In this document: in pieces, positions 55,001 to 63,283 of the stretch
Numbering within the stretch: position 1 is the first letter of the stretch
Layout: each line of letters starts with the position of its first letter
Assembly (NCBI RefSeq): GCF_001306135.1
Contig: NZ_LGKP01000019.1
Span: 17,067-81,066 of the forward strand
Direction: 5' to 3'
DNA from: Herpetosiphon geysericola
GTDB lineage: Bacteria > Chloroflexota > Chloroflexia > Chloroflexales > Herpetosiphonaceae
Length of the DNA: 64,000 bases
Position numbers and translations under genes: made by a program
The notes under the pieces: generated by a model
Seen by the model: only the letters and a program-made list of their open reading frames with translations
Databases searched by the model: none
Told to the model about the DNA's origin: nothing

Positions 55001-55086
55001 GCAACGTGAATTCCCTCTAAATCGAGGGTTGGAACATCGTCGCGATAACACATAAAATTACGAACACGCAGCTTCTCTGGCAACAT
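52015..55086 (-). CDS. SbcC/Rad50-like SMC ATPase
   Basis: A 1023-residue SMC-like protein. Walker A CLSGENGAGKSALLDAI is near residue 35; Q-loop and signature motif follow (LYSGGEAFRINFAIRIAM near residue 925) with Walker B TLIIDEGFGSQD. A Zn hook is visible as CPLC in HDTHCPLCQSEIG in the middle. The remainder is a long coiled coil. SbcC works with the nuclease SbcD to process DNA hairpins and breaks; sbcD is not adjacent. The start at 55086 has AGGAG upstream. Length fits SbcC. Confidence 0.92.
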   Translation of the reverse strand: MLPEKLRVRNFMCYRDDVPTLDLEGIHVACLSGENGAGKSALLDAITWALWGKARVSSDDELIALGAQEMEVDLQFSVANNRYRVLRRRSSAKRGQTILEVQIETNGGWRAISGNSIRETQEVIHDVLRMEYDTFINSAFLVQGKADEFTRKAPAERKRVLAEILGLDDYDKLEARAKEQVRYFSDRAQGLEGTITSYREWVNKRDFYLSQEAEAQHRVQQLGQEIEQASTIFEQADQQRRALETRKAERDRELGRSRDLERQITESDADYRQLAQDIGVAQAIVERQSEIETNFQALKTARDDLVVLDQLREQILQLNDQRKEQLALVEREEVALQHQLQQHQRDQQTNAELIANKPSKQADLAALAEQLASFADAQDQLQQARNQRSELEQQSTNLTQLHVEVQRLQGLINVRGDSLIAAREEQNRRIIEADNFLANESRWRSEFETSIAQQKALIRDERKLQEMRSRDQQDAKQLGELSAQESNLEQLGKQINDKIVQLQATHDTHCPLCQSEIGHHGIQQVIEQYTVERDDMRAQYREAKQARKQLSNEYEARQREIQGLERKVAQLSTLAATVGRLEGQLSEAQEQRNKRSEAESTLRDLNQRIEHGDFAHEERTALAQAQAEISELGIDQQALDAQRQANNQLIAQLEQRLAQRGAIEAKAAVLHEQLERIQAAETQNAALHETILSLQVQLDSRQFAQAAQQQAEAIYQQMADLGYASQRHQEVREAVASLGHWEGEYHQLRSAQTNLANNQRQAQRLAELIERQRQDLAQVQVTIQQLNQELAQLPAAVQAAETAQRTINEFRGRLAVAQKDLGAAQQNVQHVAQVAEQLADAEKELLRVQEQRDIHNELVKAFGKKGIQAMLIETAIPELEREANELLSRMTDNQMHLRFETQRETKKGDTSETLDIQIADEQGTRRYDLYSGGEAFRINFAIRIAMSKMLARRAGANLQTLIIDEGFGSQDGRGRERLVEAITQVQADFNRILVITHIQELKDQFPVQIEITKYDDGSRWAVN

Positions 55087-55140
55087 CCGGCGCACTCCTA
55101 CCCAAGCGTACAAATTTGCTAGTTTCTATTATAGCCTGAA

Positions 55141-55169
55141 TTGCGAATTTTCCTATGTTCCTTGATAAT
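55141..55169 (+). promoter_or_regulatory. Promoter of the FKBP gene
   Basis: TTGCGA and GATAAT are separated by 17 bases, about 33 bases before the ATG. On the other strand TATAAT at 55133-55128 is a likely -10 for sbcC. Confidence 0.5.
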
Positions 55170-55201
55170 GAGCGCAATAATTCTCAGAGGAGGCTCTTTC
55201 G

Positions 55202-55540
55202 ATGCAAACAACTCCATCGGGCTTACGCTACGAAGAACAGGTTGTCGGAACCGGCGCACAACCTAAAGCGGGCCAAACGGTGATTGTTCACTATACAGGG
55301 ACGCTCACCAATGGAACCAAATTCGATAGCTCGGTTGATCGTGGTGAGCCATTTGAATTCATTTTGGGCGTTGGCCAAGTGATCAAAGGCTGGGATGAAG
55401 GCTTAGCGACGATGAATGTTGGTGGCAAGCGCAAATTATACATTCCAGGCGATTTGGCCTACGGCGAACGTGGCTACCCTGGAGTTATTCCACCAAATGC
55501 AGAATTGATCTTCGATGTGGAGTTGATTGGGGTTCGTTAA
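55202..55540 (+). CDS. FKBP-type peptidyl-prolyl isomerase
   Basis: A 112-residue single-domain [26 protein letters not shown], then [19 protein letters not shown] and [19 protein letters not shown] with the [17 protein letters not shown] end are the complete family motifs. It speeds up Pro cis-trans change in folding proteins. The start has AGGAGG at the right distance. Cytoplasmic; no signal peptide. Confidence 0.95.
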   Translation: MQTTPSGLRYEEQVVGTGAQPKAGQTVIVHYTGTLTNGTKFDSSVDRGEPFEFILGVGQVIKGWDEGLATMNVGGKRKLYIPGDLAYGERGYPGVIPPNAELIFDVELIGVR

Positions 55541-55546
55541 TCAGCA

Positions 55547-55585
55547 GGCCTGCGCTCAACATGTTTGAACGCTGGCCTTTTTTGT
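55547..55585 (+). terminator. Intrinsic terminator
   Basis: GGCCTGCGCTCAA pairs with TTGAACGCTGGCC (mismatches in the middle) and is followed by TTTTTT. It ends the FKBP gene; the HEAT protein gene converges from the other side. Confidence 0.75.
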
Positions 55586-56620
55586 TTAATCTTTGAGCGC
55601 GGTAACTGCGCCTAGAGCTGCTTCATGCACATATTGGTCGCTATCTAAAACGGCGGTGCGCAGTGCGGCCAATACGTCAGCAGTTGCCGCCGTTTGACCC
55701 ATGGCAGCCAGGGCATTGGCTGCCGCCTCGCGGGCATAGGGGTCAGCATCCTGCAATACCGTAATCAGACTATCTAAAATGCTGGGCGTGACCATCGCAC
55801 TGCCTAATTGGCCCAACACCAAACATGCCGCCGAGCGCACAAAACTATCATCATGAAACAAGGCGGTGGTGAGTAATTCGCGGCTCATGCTATCGATCAA
55901 TTGATTGCGCAGCGTGCCAATTGATCGGGCAGCAGCATAGCGTGCTCCCAAATCTCGATCATACAACGCAACATGAAAGAGCCGTTCGCGCAGATGGCTA
56001 GCAAGTGGGCTTTGGGCGCGGCCAAGCTGGCGTGCTCCCGCAGCGCGTACCATCGCCACGCGATCGCTCAAGGCTTGTTCAATTAATTGCCAATCGCTGC
56101 CAGTGTAGTGGCCGCGGCGGGTATGCAACGAGCGCACGGTGCTATAGCGGGTTTGCCATGGCACTTCGTTCAGCGCATGGCGCAATTCAGTTAATTCGCC
56201 ATTGCGCCGATATGGCTCAATCTCGTCGCTCAAGCTTTGGCGCAACCATTGAGCTTCTGCATCGTCGAGCGTATGCAGCAGATGTTCAATCACATCGAGT
56301 TTGAGCAAAATTTGCTCAATCACCAAGCGCAAACTGGGCGAATGTTCAAACTCGCTCCACAGCAGTTGTTGGCTATAGCGGAGGGTGCTGGCGTTGTGAA
56401 TCAGAAAGTTGGTGCCCGTGGTTTGGGTGATATTCGCCAAGGTAACGACGGCGCGCAAAGGCTGGTTGCTGAAAGCCTGAAAAAACGGCTCAAGCACTAA
56501 ACTGCTCAGATAATAGGTTAAGCGTTCGGTGCCATAAATGCCCATCTCGGTTTGCGGGGCGCGCACAAAGCGGCGCAGGCGTTGCAAAATATCGGCGCGC
56601 CACGTTTCTAGGTCAAACAT
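55586..56620 (-). CDS. HEAT-repeat protein
   Basis: A 344-residue protein with HEAT-like repeats from about residue 150 to the end: MVRAAGARQLGRAQSPLASH, DLGARYAAARSIGTLRN, FVRSAACLVLGQLGSAMV, PYAREAAANALAAMGQT, QYVHEAALGAVTALKD. Such proteins act as scaffolds; no enzyme domain is seen. The start at 56620 has AAGGAG. It overlaps the hydrolase stop by 8 bases, so the two are co-translated. Confidence 0.85.
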   Translation of the reverse strand: MFDLETWRADILQRLRRFVRAPQTEMGIYGTERLTYYLSSLVLEPFFQAFSNQPLRAVVTLANITQTTGTNFLIHNASTLRYSQQLLWSEFEHSPSLRLVIEQILLKLDVIEHLLHTLDDAEAQWLRQSLSDEIEPYRRNGELTELRHALNEVPWQTRYSTVRSLHTRRGHYTGSDWQLIEQALSDRVAMVRAAGARQLGRAQSPLASHLRERLFHVALYDRDLGARYAAARSIGTLRNQLIDSMSRELLTTALFHDDSFVRSAACLVLGQLGSAMVTPSILDSLITVLQDADPYAREAAANALAAMGQTAATADVLAALRTAVLDSDQYVHEAALGAVTALKD

Positions 56621-57683
56621 TGGTTGCTCCTTCACTCGACTCGATTCTCTCGTGAATCCAAGTTGTAATTGCGCTGAGCGGAAAGCTCTCCATTGGCAAG
56701 GTCAGATGGCTGTGTCCAGGCATCAGTTGCAATGTTACGTCGGGAATGGTCGCGAGGTTGCTCAAAACTGCCTGATAGGGTGCAATGCGGTCGCGCTGAC
56801 CATAAACCAGCAAGATTGGCGCACGAATGCGGCTGAGCGAATCATTCAGATTCAGGGTTGGAAAAAGTTGGTTAAAGCCAATCGCGATCCGCATTGGCGG
56901 CGCTTGCCATTGTTGCCACAGCTGAAACAAGGTCATGCGGTCGGGATATTGCCAGAATGACGGACGCAAGAAGGCACGTATTTCGCTGCGAATATAATGA
57001 TTGCTCTCGAGATCAAGCACAACTGGCGAGCCAATAATCACCAAACCATCAACTGCAACTCCATCGGCAATCGCCCGTGAGCCAATACAACCGCCCAAAC
57101 TTACTGCAACCACAACCACCTTTTGAGCATGTTGGCGCAGCCAAGCGACTCCCGCAGCTACATCGGTGTTGCTATCGGGTACATCCAAGGTACGCGGGTT
57201 TTCGCCTTGGCCAGCTAGATCAATGGCCAAAACGCTAAACCCAGCCTGTTGCAGTTGGTCGATGGCGCGGGTCGCATAGCGGGTTTTATCGTTGCCAGCG
57301 CCGTGTAAATAGAGAATTGCGGTATTGGTATGCGATTTGGCATACCACAATCCAGGCACATGCTGGCCTGAATCGAGCATAATTTTGATTGGCTCGCAGC
57401 TGCTTGAGCCAGCGGCAAAATTATGTAGCGGGTTATGCCACAAACTGCGCACTGAGGCCAAGCCTAATTGAATTGGCACTGCCAACCAAACACTTAGCCA
57501 GCGCCAGCGCCCGCCGCGCCAGCCCCAAACTGCCAGCAACGCGCCAAGTAGGCCGTCGTTGCGGCGTTGGGCCAGCCAGCCAAGGTTGGGTGCATTCGCA
57601 ATTGCGCTCAGCAGATTGAAAATGCCCAGCCAGCCAAGTAGCCCGCGCCCAAACTTGATTAATGCTCGACCAAATCGCAACAC
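56613..57683 (-). CDS. Alpha/beta hydrolase with N-terminal membrane region
   Basis: About 356 residues. Two or three hydrophobic helices (LLGWLGIFNLLSAIANA, LLGALLAVWGW, WLSVWLAVPIQLGLA) precede an alpha/beta hydrolase: ILYLHGAGNDKTRYA, VLAIDLAGQGENPRT, nucleophile elbow VVAVSLGGCIGSRA, acid in ILLVYGQRDRIAPY and His in MPGHSHLTLPM. Substrate unknown. The exact start is uncertain; I chose the GTG at 57683, 10 bases from AGGAG and overlapping the aminotransferase by 25 bases. Other in-frame starts lie at 57692 and 57731. Confidence 0.82.
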   Translation of the reverse strand: MLRFGRALIKFGRGLLGWLGIFNLLSAIANAPNLGWLAQRRNDGLLGALLAVWGWRGGRWRWLSVWLAVPIQLGLASVRSLWHNPLHNFAAGSSSCEPIKIMLDSGQHVPGLWYAKSHTNTAILYLHGAGNDKTRYATRAIDQLQQAGFSVLAIDLAGQGENPRTLDVPDSNTDVAAGVAWLRQHAQKVVVVAVSLGGCIGSRAIADGVAVDGLVIIGSPVVLDLESNHYIRSEIRAFLRPSFWQYPDRMTLFQLWQQWQAPPMRIAIGFNQLFPTLNLNDSLSRIRAPILLVYGQRDRIAPYQAVLSNLATIPDVTLQLMPGHSHLTLPMESFPLSAITTWIHERIESSEGATNV

Positions 57684-59137
57684 TGAAACCACGCTCCTAT
57701 ATCTTGTTGAACTGGTTGGCGATGCCGCCATTCGTTGGTTTTGTTGGAATACTGATAATCGTTAGCCCAATTATCGCTGTTGCGCACCACCTGATCAAGT
57801 GCGTCGATCAAATATTCGGCCTCAGCATCGGTTGTTGTTGGATGAATTGAGAGGCGCACCCAGCCAGGCTTGCCCGATAAATCGCCTTGATCAATCCGAT
57901 CGGTGATCCGTTTGGAACGCTGGGGATCGACGTGCAACAGATAGTGGCCATAGGTTCCAGCGCATGAACATCCGCCGCGCACTTGGACCCCAAAACGATC
58001 GTTAAGCAGCTGCACAACCAAATTGTAGTGCAGGTTTTCAATATAAAACGAAAAGATGCTCTGTCGTTGTTCCACATGATCGGCGAGAATGTGCAAGCGC
58101 TGGATCGAGCGCAAACCTTGGAATAAACGCTGGGTCAGTTGGGCCTCTCGAGCTTCGATTTGCTCAACGCCCATTGTTTGCTTGAGTTGCAAGGCCAACG
58201 CGGCCTTGATGGTTTGCAGAAAGGCTGGGGTTCCACCATCCTCGCGGGCCTCGATGTCGCTCACAAAGCTATGGCCCATCCATGGGTTGGTCCAATTGAC
58301 CGTGCCACCGCCTGGTTGGTCGGGCACGCGATTGTGATAGAGCTTGCTGCTGAAAACCAACACGCCGGGCGTGGCTGGGCCACCCAAACATTTATGCGGC
58401 GAGAAATAAATCGCATCAAGCGCCGCCGCTTGGTCAGTTGGGTGCATATCAATGGCAACATAGGGTGCTGAAGCTGAAAAATCGACGAAGCAAACCCCGC
58501 CGTGAGCGTGCATTACTTTGGCCAATTCGTGGTAGGGCGTGCGAATGCCAGTAACATTCGAGCAGGCGGTGAAGGCGCCGATTTTAACCCTGCGTTCGGC
58601 GTAGGCTGGCAGCAAGGCATCCAAGTTGGCTGGATCGATCAAGCCTTGCTCATCGGGCGGCACAACCACAACCTCGGCGATAGTTTCGAGCCACGACGTA
58701 TGGTTGGAATGGTGCTCCATATGCGAGATGAAGACGATAGGCCGCTCGTGTTTGGCGAATTTAATTTGCTCGGCCCATTGCTCAGGCATGCGCAAACCCA
58801 AAATGCGCTGAAACTTGTTGACCACAGCGGTCATGCCTGAGCCAGCCAAAATCAACACATCATCGTTGGCGGCGTTGACATGCTGCTTGATCAAGCGTTG
58901 GGCAAAATGGTAGGCTTCGGTCATCGAGGTGCCAGTGACATTTGATTCAGAGTGAGTATTGCCGACAAATGGCCCAAAAACCTGCAACATTTGCTGCTCA
59001 ATTGGGGCATATAAACGCCCGCTTGCTGTCCAATCGGCGTAGACTATTGGCAGCGAGCCATAAGGTGTCATAAAATGCTGATCGATCCCAACAATCTGAC
59101 GGCGAAAAGCTGCAAAGTGGCTCACAAGCTCGTGCAT
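57659..59137 (-). CDS. Class V aminotransferase (cysteine desulfurase-like)
   Basis: A 492-residue PLP enzyme. The cofactor Lys lies in AIYFSPHKCLGGPATPGVL; ASGRLYAPIEQQML and AFTACSNVTGIRTPYHEL are typical, and RGGCSCAGTYGHYLL is a Cys-containing loop like that of NifS/SufS or related desulfurases and lyases. The N-terminal FGPFVGNTHSESNVTG matches the group. The C-terminus continues past the usual end to NEWRHRQPVQQDIG. Whether it is a desulfurase or a different class V enzyme is not decided. Start has AGGAG. Confidence 0.88.
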   Translation of the reverse strand: MHELVSHFAAFRRQIVGIDQHFMTPYGSLPIVYADWTASGRLYAPIEQQMLQVFGPFVGNTHSESNVTGTSMTEAYHFAQRLIKQHVNAANDDVLILAGSGMTAVVNKFQRILGLRMPEQWAEQIKFAKHERPIVFISHMEHHSNHTSWLETIAEVVVVPPDEQGLIDPANLDALLPAYAERRVKIGAFTACSNVTGIRTPYHELAKVMHAHGGVCFVDFSASAPYVAIDMHPTDQAAALDAIYFSPHKCLGGPATPGVLVFSSKLYHNRVPDQPGGGTVNWTNPWMGHSFVSDIEAREDGGTPAFLQTIKAALALQLKQTMGVEQIEAREAQLTQRLFQGLRSIQRLHILADHVEQRQSIFSFYIENLHYNLVVQLLNDRFGVQVRGGCSCAGTYGHYLLHVDPQRSKRITDRIDQGDLSGKPGWVRLSIHPTTTDAEAEYLIDALDQVVRNSDNWANDYQYSNKTNEWRHRQPVQQDIGAWFQCCDLVEH

Positions 59138-59230
59138 ACACGCTCCTTAGTCGCGGCGTTGCGACCAGCGATGGTTGTTTGCCCAATAGCTGATTATAGA
59201 CTGCGAATGCTGCTAGCCACAAGAGGGCTA

Positions 59231-59239
59231 TGCTATAAT
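59231..59239 (+). promoter_or_regulatory. Extended -10, probably leaderless
   Basis: TGCTATAAT is a perfect extended -10. The ATG of the methyltransferase is 7 bases further, at the expected RNA start, and there is no ribosome binding site in between. Confidence 0.6.
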
Positions 59240-59246
59240 CGGGCCT

Positions 59247-59936
59247 ATGATTTGGATTTGGCTGCTAAGTAGTGTCGTTGTTCTGCTCGGGTTGCTGTAT
59301 TGGCTGATTATTATTGGCGAAGGCAGCTATTTTGGGCGTGGGGTTGTGCGCTGGATTTACAGTCGCGGTGCATCGATTTATGATCGGGTGCGTAGCAATG
59401 TTACAATCCACGACGAGGTGCATCTTGGCGGGCCGTTGCGCGTAGCCTTGATGGCCTTGCCACAAGCGGCGACGCTTGATGTTGGCACTGGAACTGGCCG
59501 GGTGCCCTTATTGATTGCCCGCGAAGCGTGGTTTCGTGGCGCGATTCATGGGCTTGATCTGACGGCGGCGATGTTGGCGCAAGCCAAACACAAAGCCCAA
59601 CAAGCAGGACTTGCTGAACGCATCCAATGGCACGAAGGCAGCGGCGATCAATTACAACGCTGGCCTGATCAAAGCTTTGGCGTGGTAACATGTTTAGAAG
59701 CGTTGGAATATTTTCCCCGTCCACGGCGGGCAATCGCTGAAATGTGGCGGGTTTTACAACCAGAAGGTACATTAATCATCAGCACTTGGACACCACGGCA
59801 TGCCCGTTGGTTGCCAGGCAAAGCTTGGACAGCCCAACAATTGCAGCAATTATTACAACATTTTGGCTGCTGCGATTGTGAAATTCGGCCTTGGCAAGCT
59901 GATGCTTATGAGTTAGTTATTGCGGTCAAACCGTAG
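59247..59936 (+). CDS. Class I SAM methyltransferase with N-terminal anchor
   Basis: A 229-residue methyltransferase. One hydrophobic segment (IWLLSSVVVLLGLLYWLIII) precedes a Methyltransf_11-type domain: ATLDVGTGTGRVPLLIA (SAM site), GLDLTAAMLAQAK, FGVVTCLEALEYFPRPRRAI. Substrate unknown; the anchor suggests a membrane lipid or quinone. The start codon lies at the predicted RNA start (see promoter), so it may be leaderless. The pseudokinase gene follows after 51 bases. Confidence 0.87.
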   Translation: MIWIWLLSSVVVLLGLLYWLIIIGEGSYFGRGVVRWIYSRGASIYDRVRSNVTIHDEVHLGGPLRVALMALPQAATLDVGTGTGRVPLLIAREAWFRGAIHGLDLTAAMLAQAKHKAQQAGLAERIQWHEGSGDQLQRWPDQSFGVVTCLEALEYFPRPRRAIAEMWRVLQPEGTLIISTWTPRHARWLPGKAWTAQQLQQLLQHFGCCDCEIRPWQADAYELVIAVKP

Positions 59937-59987
59937 CCCTTGGCGTAGTGTCGAGATCTGCTCGGCGTTGCAAGGTGAATATAATTT

Positions 59988-61772
59988 ATGACGCAACCTG
60001 CTGCTCCTTCAACACCATTACTCCACAATCGCTATCGCGTTCAAGCCCGTTTGGGCGAGAATCGCTTGGCATTGGTGTTTCGGGCAACCGACGAACGGCT
60101 GAGTCGTTCAGTTTTAGTCCATCTGCTGCGCCCCGACTTGTTAGAAAACGCTCAATTACGCAAGCGCTTTAATGATGAAGCCCAAGGGCTTGCTAAACGC
60201 ACCCATCCTGGCTTGCTCGATGTCTATGATAATGGCGAGGTTGGTAATCGACCCTATATGATTACCGAGGATGTCGATGGCGAATTGTTGCGCGATCGCT
60301 TGCCGTTATCTGCCGAGCGAGCGCTGGAGGTGCTGCGCCAAGTGGTTGGGGCGGTTTCGATTACGATTACCACCCAAACGCCTACGCCGCCGATTGGCTC
60401 GCGCGCGATTTTGCTTACCAGCACCGATCGGGCAGTGTTAATCGAGCCTTGGTGGCTGAGCAACGAAGAATTACGGGCTGATATGCAGGCCTATCGTGCG
60501 CCAGAACGCTTGAATGGTGGCGCACCTGATGAGCGTTCGGTGGTCTATAGCCTTGGCTTGCTAGGCTACGAACTGTTGACTGGCATCACACCTGATGCAA
60601 CCAACAAAGATCTGCCATCGATTTATCAACAAGTTAATGGTTTTGTGCCATCCTTGGTGGCAGCGCTGCACGTGGCGACTGCCAAAGATCCTAATCAACG
60701 CACGGCGACGGTGGCTGCCTTGGCCCGTGATTTAGCGGCGGTTGATTCTGCTGCTGATGCGCCGACTAAGCAATTAGTGCGACCATTGCCAGCGCTGCGC
60801 GACACCATGCGCGATATGCGCCAAAATTTGACCCAACGGCGCACTCAACCAACGCCCACGCCACCGCCACGCCAAGCTCCATCGGCCAGCGCTGCGCCAA
60901 ATTGGAATGTTGCGCCGCCCAAGCCGATGATGCCACCGCGCCAAGCGCCGCCACCAATTCAACAACAAGCGGTGCAACAGCCACCAGCTCAATATTATGC
61001 GCCGCAACCAGCTCCGCCAGTGCAACAAGGAATTAGCCGCGAAGAATTGCGTAGTGAATTGCGCAGCGAAATTCGGCGTGAAACCTATCGCCGTGGTTGT
61101 TTGAATTTCATCTGGCGGCGAGCATTTGGCCTCACATTAATCACCTTATTAGTGGTTGGCTGTGTTTGGGGCTTTACCTTTGGCCGCAATTGGCTGCTGA
61201 GCGGGGCTGCCAAAACTTGGGCTTGTGGCTATATTCCAAGCTGGGCCTGTAACTTGCTGCCTGGCACCCAAAGCGAAACCTATGTGATCATTCAAGATAA
61301 TACGCCAGTGTACACCAATCAAGATCGCAATAGCGCCTTGGTAGTGACCTTGCCGCGCAACACCGAAGTGATCATTCGCGATCCAGCAACGAATATGACC
61401 AGCAATGGTTGGGCCAAAATCGAAATTAACGATTATCAAGGCCGCCGAATTACTGGCTGGATTGATAGCCTGAATATGGGTAAGCCGCAACCGACGGTCA
61501 AGCCAGACGAGCCAGATCTGCCAACGACAACTGGCGAGTTAATTTTCAAGACCTTGCAAGAAAGCAACGTGCGTTCGACCGCCGAATATAAAAATGATGG
61601 TAGCAACATCATCATGTCAATTCCGGCGAATACCCGTGTCGTTGCGCCCGATCCCAATGCAATTGTGACCCAAGGTGGCATTGTCTGGATCAATATTGTG
61701 TTTGAAAAAGATGGTCAAGCGATGACCGGTTGGATTTCGCGTGATCTTTTGCAGCAGGAGGAAACCCCTTGA
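59988..61772 (+). CDS. Pseudokinase with SH3-type domains
   Basis: A 594-residue protein. Residues 15-270 are a Ser/Thr kinase-like domain that lost the catalytic residues: the VAIK Lys is replaced (SVLVHLLRP), no HRD or DFG is seen (IGSRAILLTSTDRAVLIEPW), while YRAPERL and SLGLLGYELLTG remain. A Pro/Gln-rich linker and a membrane segment (FGLTLITLLVVGCVWGFTFG) lead to two bacterial SH3 domains at about 430-595 (NTPVYTNQDRNSALVVTLPR; ESNVRSTAEYKNDGS), probably outside. It likely acts as a scaffold or sensor. The sirtuin-like gene overlaps its stop. Confidence 0.88.
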   Translation: MTQPAAPSTPLLHNRYRVQARLGENRLALVFRATDERLSRSVLVHLLRPDLLENAQLRKRFNDEAQGLAKRTHPGLLDVYDNGEVGNRPYMITEDVDGELLRDRLPLSAERALEVLRQVVGAVSITITTQTPTPPIGSRAILLTSTDRAVLIEPWWLSNEELRADMQAYRAPERLNGGAPDERSVVYSLGLLGYELLTGITPDATNKDLPSIYQQVNGFVPSLVAALHVATAKDPNQRTATVAALARDLAAVDSAADAPTKQLVRPLPALRDTMRDMRQNLTQRRTQPTPTPPPRQAPSASAAPNWNVAPPKPMMPPRQAPPPIQQQAVQQPPAQYYAPQPAPPVQQGISREELRSELRSEIRRETYRRGCLNFIWRRAFGLTLITLLVVGCVWGFTFGRNWLLSGAAKTWACGYIPSWACNLLPGTQSETYVIIQDNTPVYTNQDRNSALVVTLPRNTEVIIRDPATNMTSNGWAKIEINDYQGRRITGWIDSLNMGKPQPTVKPDEPDLPTTTGELIFKTLQESNVRSTAEYKNDGSNIIMSIPANTRVVAPDPNAIVTQGGIVWINIVFEKDGQAMTGWISRDLLQQEETP

Positions 61773-62509
61773 GCGTGTTCGATTTGCCAGACGTTTTGTT
61801 GCAACGCTTACGCAATGCCCAATCAATTACGGTGCTGACTGGTGGCGGCTTGGCTCAAGAATGTGGGATTCCGAGTTTTCGCGAGGCGCAGCAACGCGAA
61901 GAACGTTGGGCTGGCTATGAGCCGCAGGAGTTGGCAACGGTTGAGGCATTTTTGCGCAATCCACGCTTAGTTTGGGAATGGTTCGCTTATCGCCGCAGCT
62001 TAGCTCAGGCTGCCGAGCCAAGTGCAGCGCATTATGCCTTGGTTGATTTAGAGCAACTTGTGCCCAAGTTTAAACTCATTACCCAAGCCACCGATGGCTT
62101 GCATTGGCGGGCTGGTAGCCGCGAGTTGATCGAATTGCATGGCAATTTGGCTCGCATGCGCTCCTACGAAGATGGCGGCTTGGTCGATTCGTGGGATGAG
62201 AACGAAATTCCGCCGCGCTGCCCACGGACTGGTGGTTATTTACGCCCAGATGTGGTGTTGTATGGCGAAGGTGTGTCGCGCGAACGCCTGCGCGAAGCCG
62301 ATCAAGCAACAGTTTGCGATGTGTTTCTGTGTATTGGCACCGAGTCGGTGGTGCAGCCAGCTGCTTCATTGCCATTGCATGCCAAACGCAATGGGGCAAC
62401 GGTGATTGAAATTAATCGCCAGCCCTCGACCTTTGGTTTTTTTACCGATCACACCTTGCATGGCACGCTCTCTGAGCTGTTGCCCCAATTGGTTGCAGTT
62501 TTCGAATAA
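61769..62509 (+). CDS. Degenerate Sir2-family protein
   Basis: A 246-residue sirtuin-fold protein. GIPSFREAQQRE, AHYALVDLEQL and IELHGNLARMR (catalytic His) are retained, but GAGIS is changed to GGGLA, TQNxDxLH to TQATDGLH, and the zinc Cys pairs are almost gone (only CPRTGG remains). It is probably not an active deacetylase. The TTG start (with AGGAGG 8 bases upstream) overlaps the pseudokinase stop as TTGA, which implies coupling. The canonical sirtuin follows. Confidence 0.85.
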   Translation: MSVFDLPDVLLQRLRNAQSITVLTGGGLAQECGIPSFREAQQREERWAGYEPQELATVEAFLRNPRLVWEWFAYRRSLAQAAEPSAAHYALVDLEQLVPKFKLITQATDGLHWRAGSRELIELHGNLARMRSYEDGGLVDSWDENEIPPRCPRTGGYLRPDVVLYGEGVSRERLREADQATVCDVFLCIGTESVVQPAASLPLHAKRNGATVIEINRQPSTFGFFTDHTLHGTLSELLPQLVAVFE

Positions 62510-62532
62510 GCAGATTGAGAGAGGAGTTGATT

Positions 62533-63282
62533 ATGGCCAAATTCCCCGAAGAAATTTTGCAACGTCTACGTCAAGCAGAACGGATCGCGATTTTAACTGG
62601 TTCTGGAATCTCGGCAGAGAGCGGAATTCCAACCTTTCGTGATGCCCAAACTGGCTTCTGGGCGCGGATGAAGCCCGAAGATTTAGCCACACCCGAAGCC
62701 TTTGAGCGTAATCCCAAGTTGGTTTGGGACTGGTATGGCTATCGGCGGGAGCTGGTTGCCCAAGCTAGCCCGAATGCTGGTCATTATGCCCTAGTAAAAA
62801 TGGCCGAGCGTGTGCCACAGTTGACCTTGATAACCCAAAATGTTGATAGCTTGCATCAACGAGCTGGCTCGACCAATGTCTTAGAGCTTCATGGCAACAT
62901 TGGCCGCGTCAAATGCTCCAAAGAGCATGTCGTAATCGAAGAATCGGCTTGGTTGCCAGCCGACGAAATAGGTGTGCCGCGCTGTCCGCGCTGTCGCGCC
63001 TTGTTGCGGCCTGATATTGTCTGGTTTGGCGAAGTCTTGCCGACCAAAACCTTTAATCATGCCAAAGCTGCCTGTATTCAAGCAGACGTGGTATTTTCGA
63101 TTGGCACATCGGGCTTAGTGCCACCAGCTGCCACGTTGCCAGTGACTGCGATTGAGCATGGAGCTTATGGGATTGAAATCAACACTGATCAGACCTATCT
63201 TTCCGATACCTTTGAATGTTGTTTGCGGGGTGCGAGCGGCATCATCCTGCCAGCCTTAGTCAAAGCAGCATGGCCGTTATAG
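62533..63282 (+). CDS. Sir2-family NAD-dependent protein deacylase
   Basis: A 249-residue sirtuin. ILTGSGISAESGIPTFRDA, LITQNVDSLHQRAGS and VLELHGNIGRVKCSKEH carry the NAD site and catalytic His; CPRCRALLRPDIVWFGE has the second zinc Cys pair and VVFSIGTSGLV is the family end. The first zinc pair is CSKEH and not CxxC, so a His may replace one Cys. It removes acyl groups from Lys using NAD. The start at 62533 has AGGAG 6 bases upstream; the heptamer repeat begins 1 base after its stop. It is a recent-looking paralogue of the gene upstream. Confidence 0.92.
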   Translation: MAKFPEEILQRLRQAERIAILTGSGISAESGIPTFRDAQTGFWARMKPEDLATPEAFERNPKLVWDWYGYRRELVAQASPNAGHYALVKMAERVPQLTLITQNVDSLHQRAGSTNVLELHGNIGRVKCSKEHVVIEESAWLPADEIGVPRCPRCRALLRPDIVWFGEVLPTKTFNHAKAACIQADVVFSIGTSGLVPPAATLPVTAIEHGAYGIEINTDQTYLSDTFECCLRGASGIILPALVKAAWPL

Positions 63283-63283
63283 G

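Noticed and set aside
52015..55086. Chromosomal SMC protein
   Set aside because: It has a CxxC zinc hook and the SbcC/Rad50 arrangement and lacks a hinge domain.
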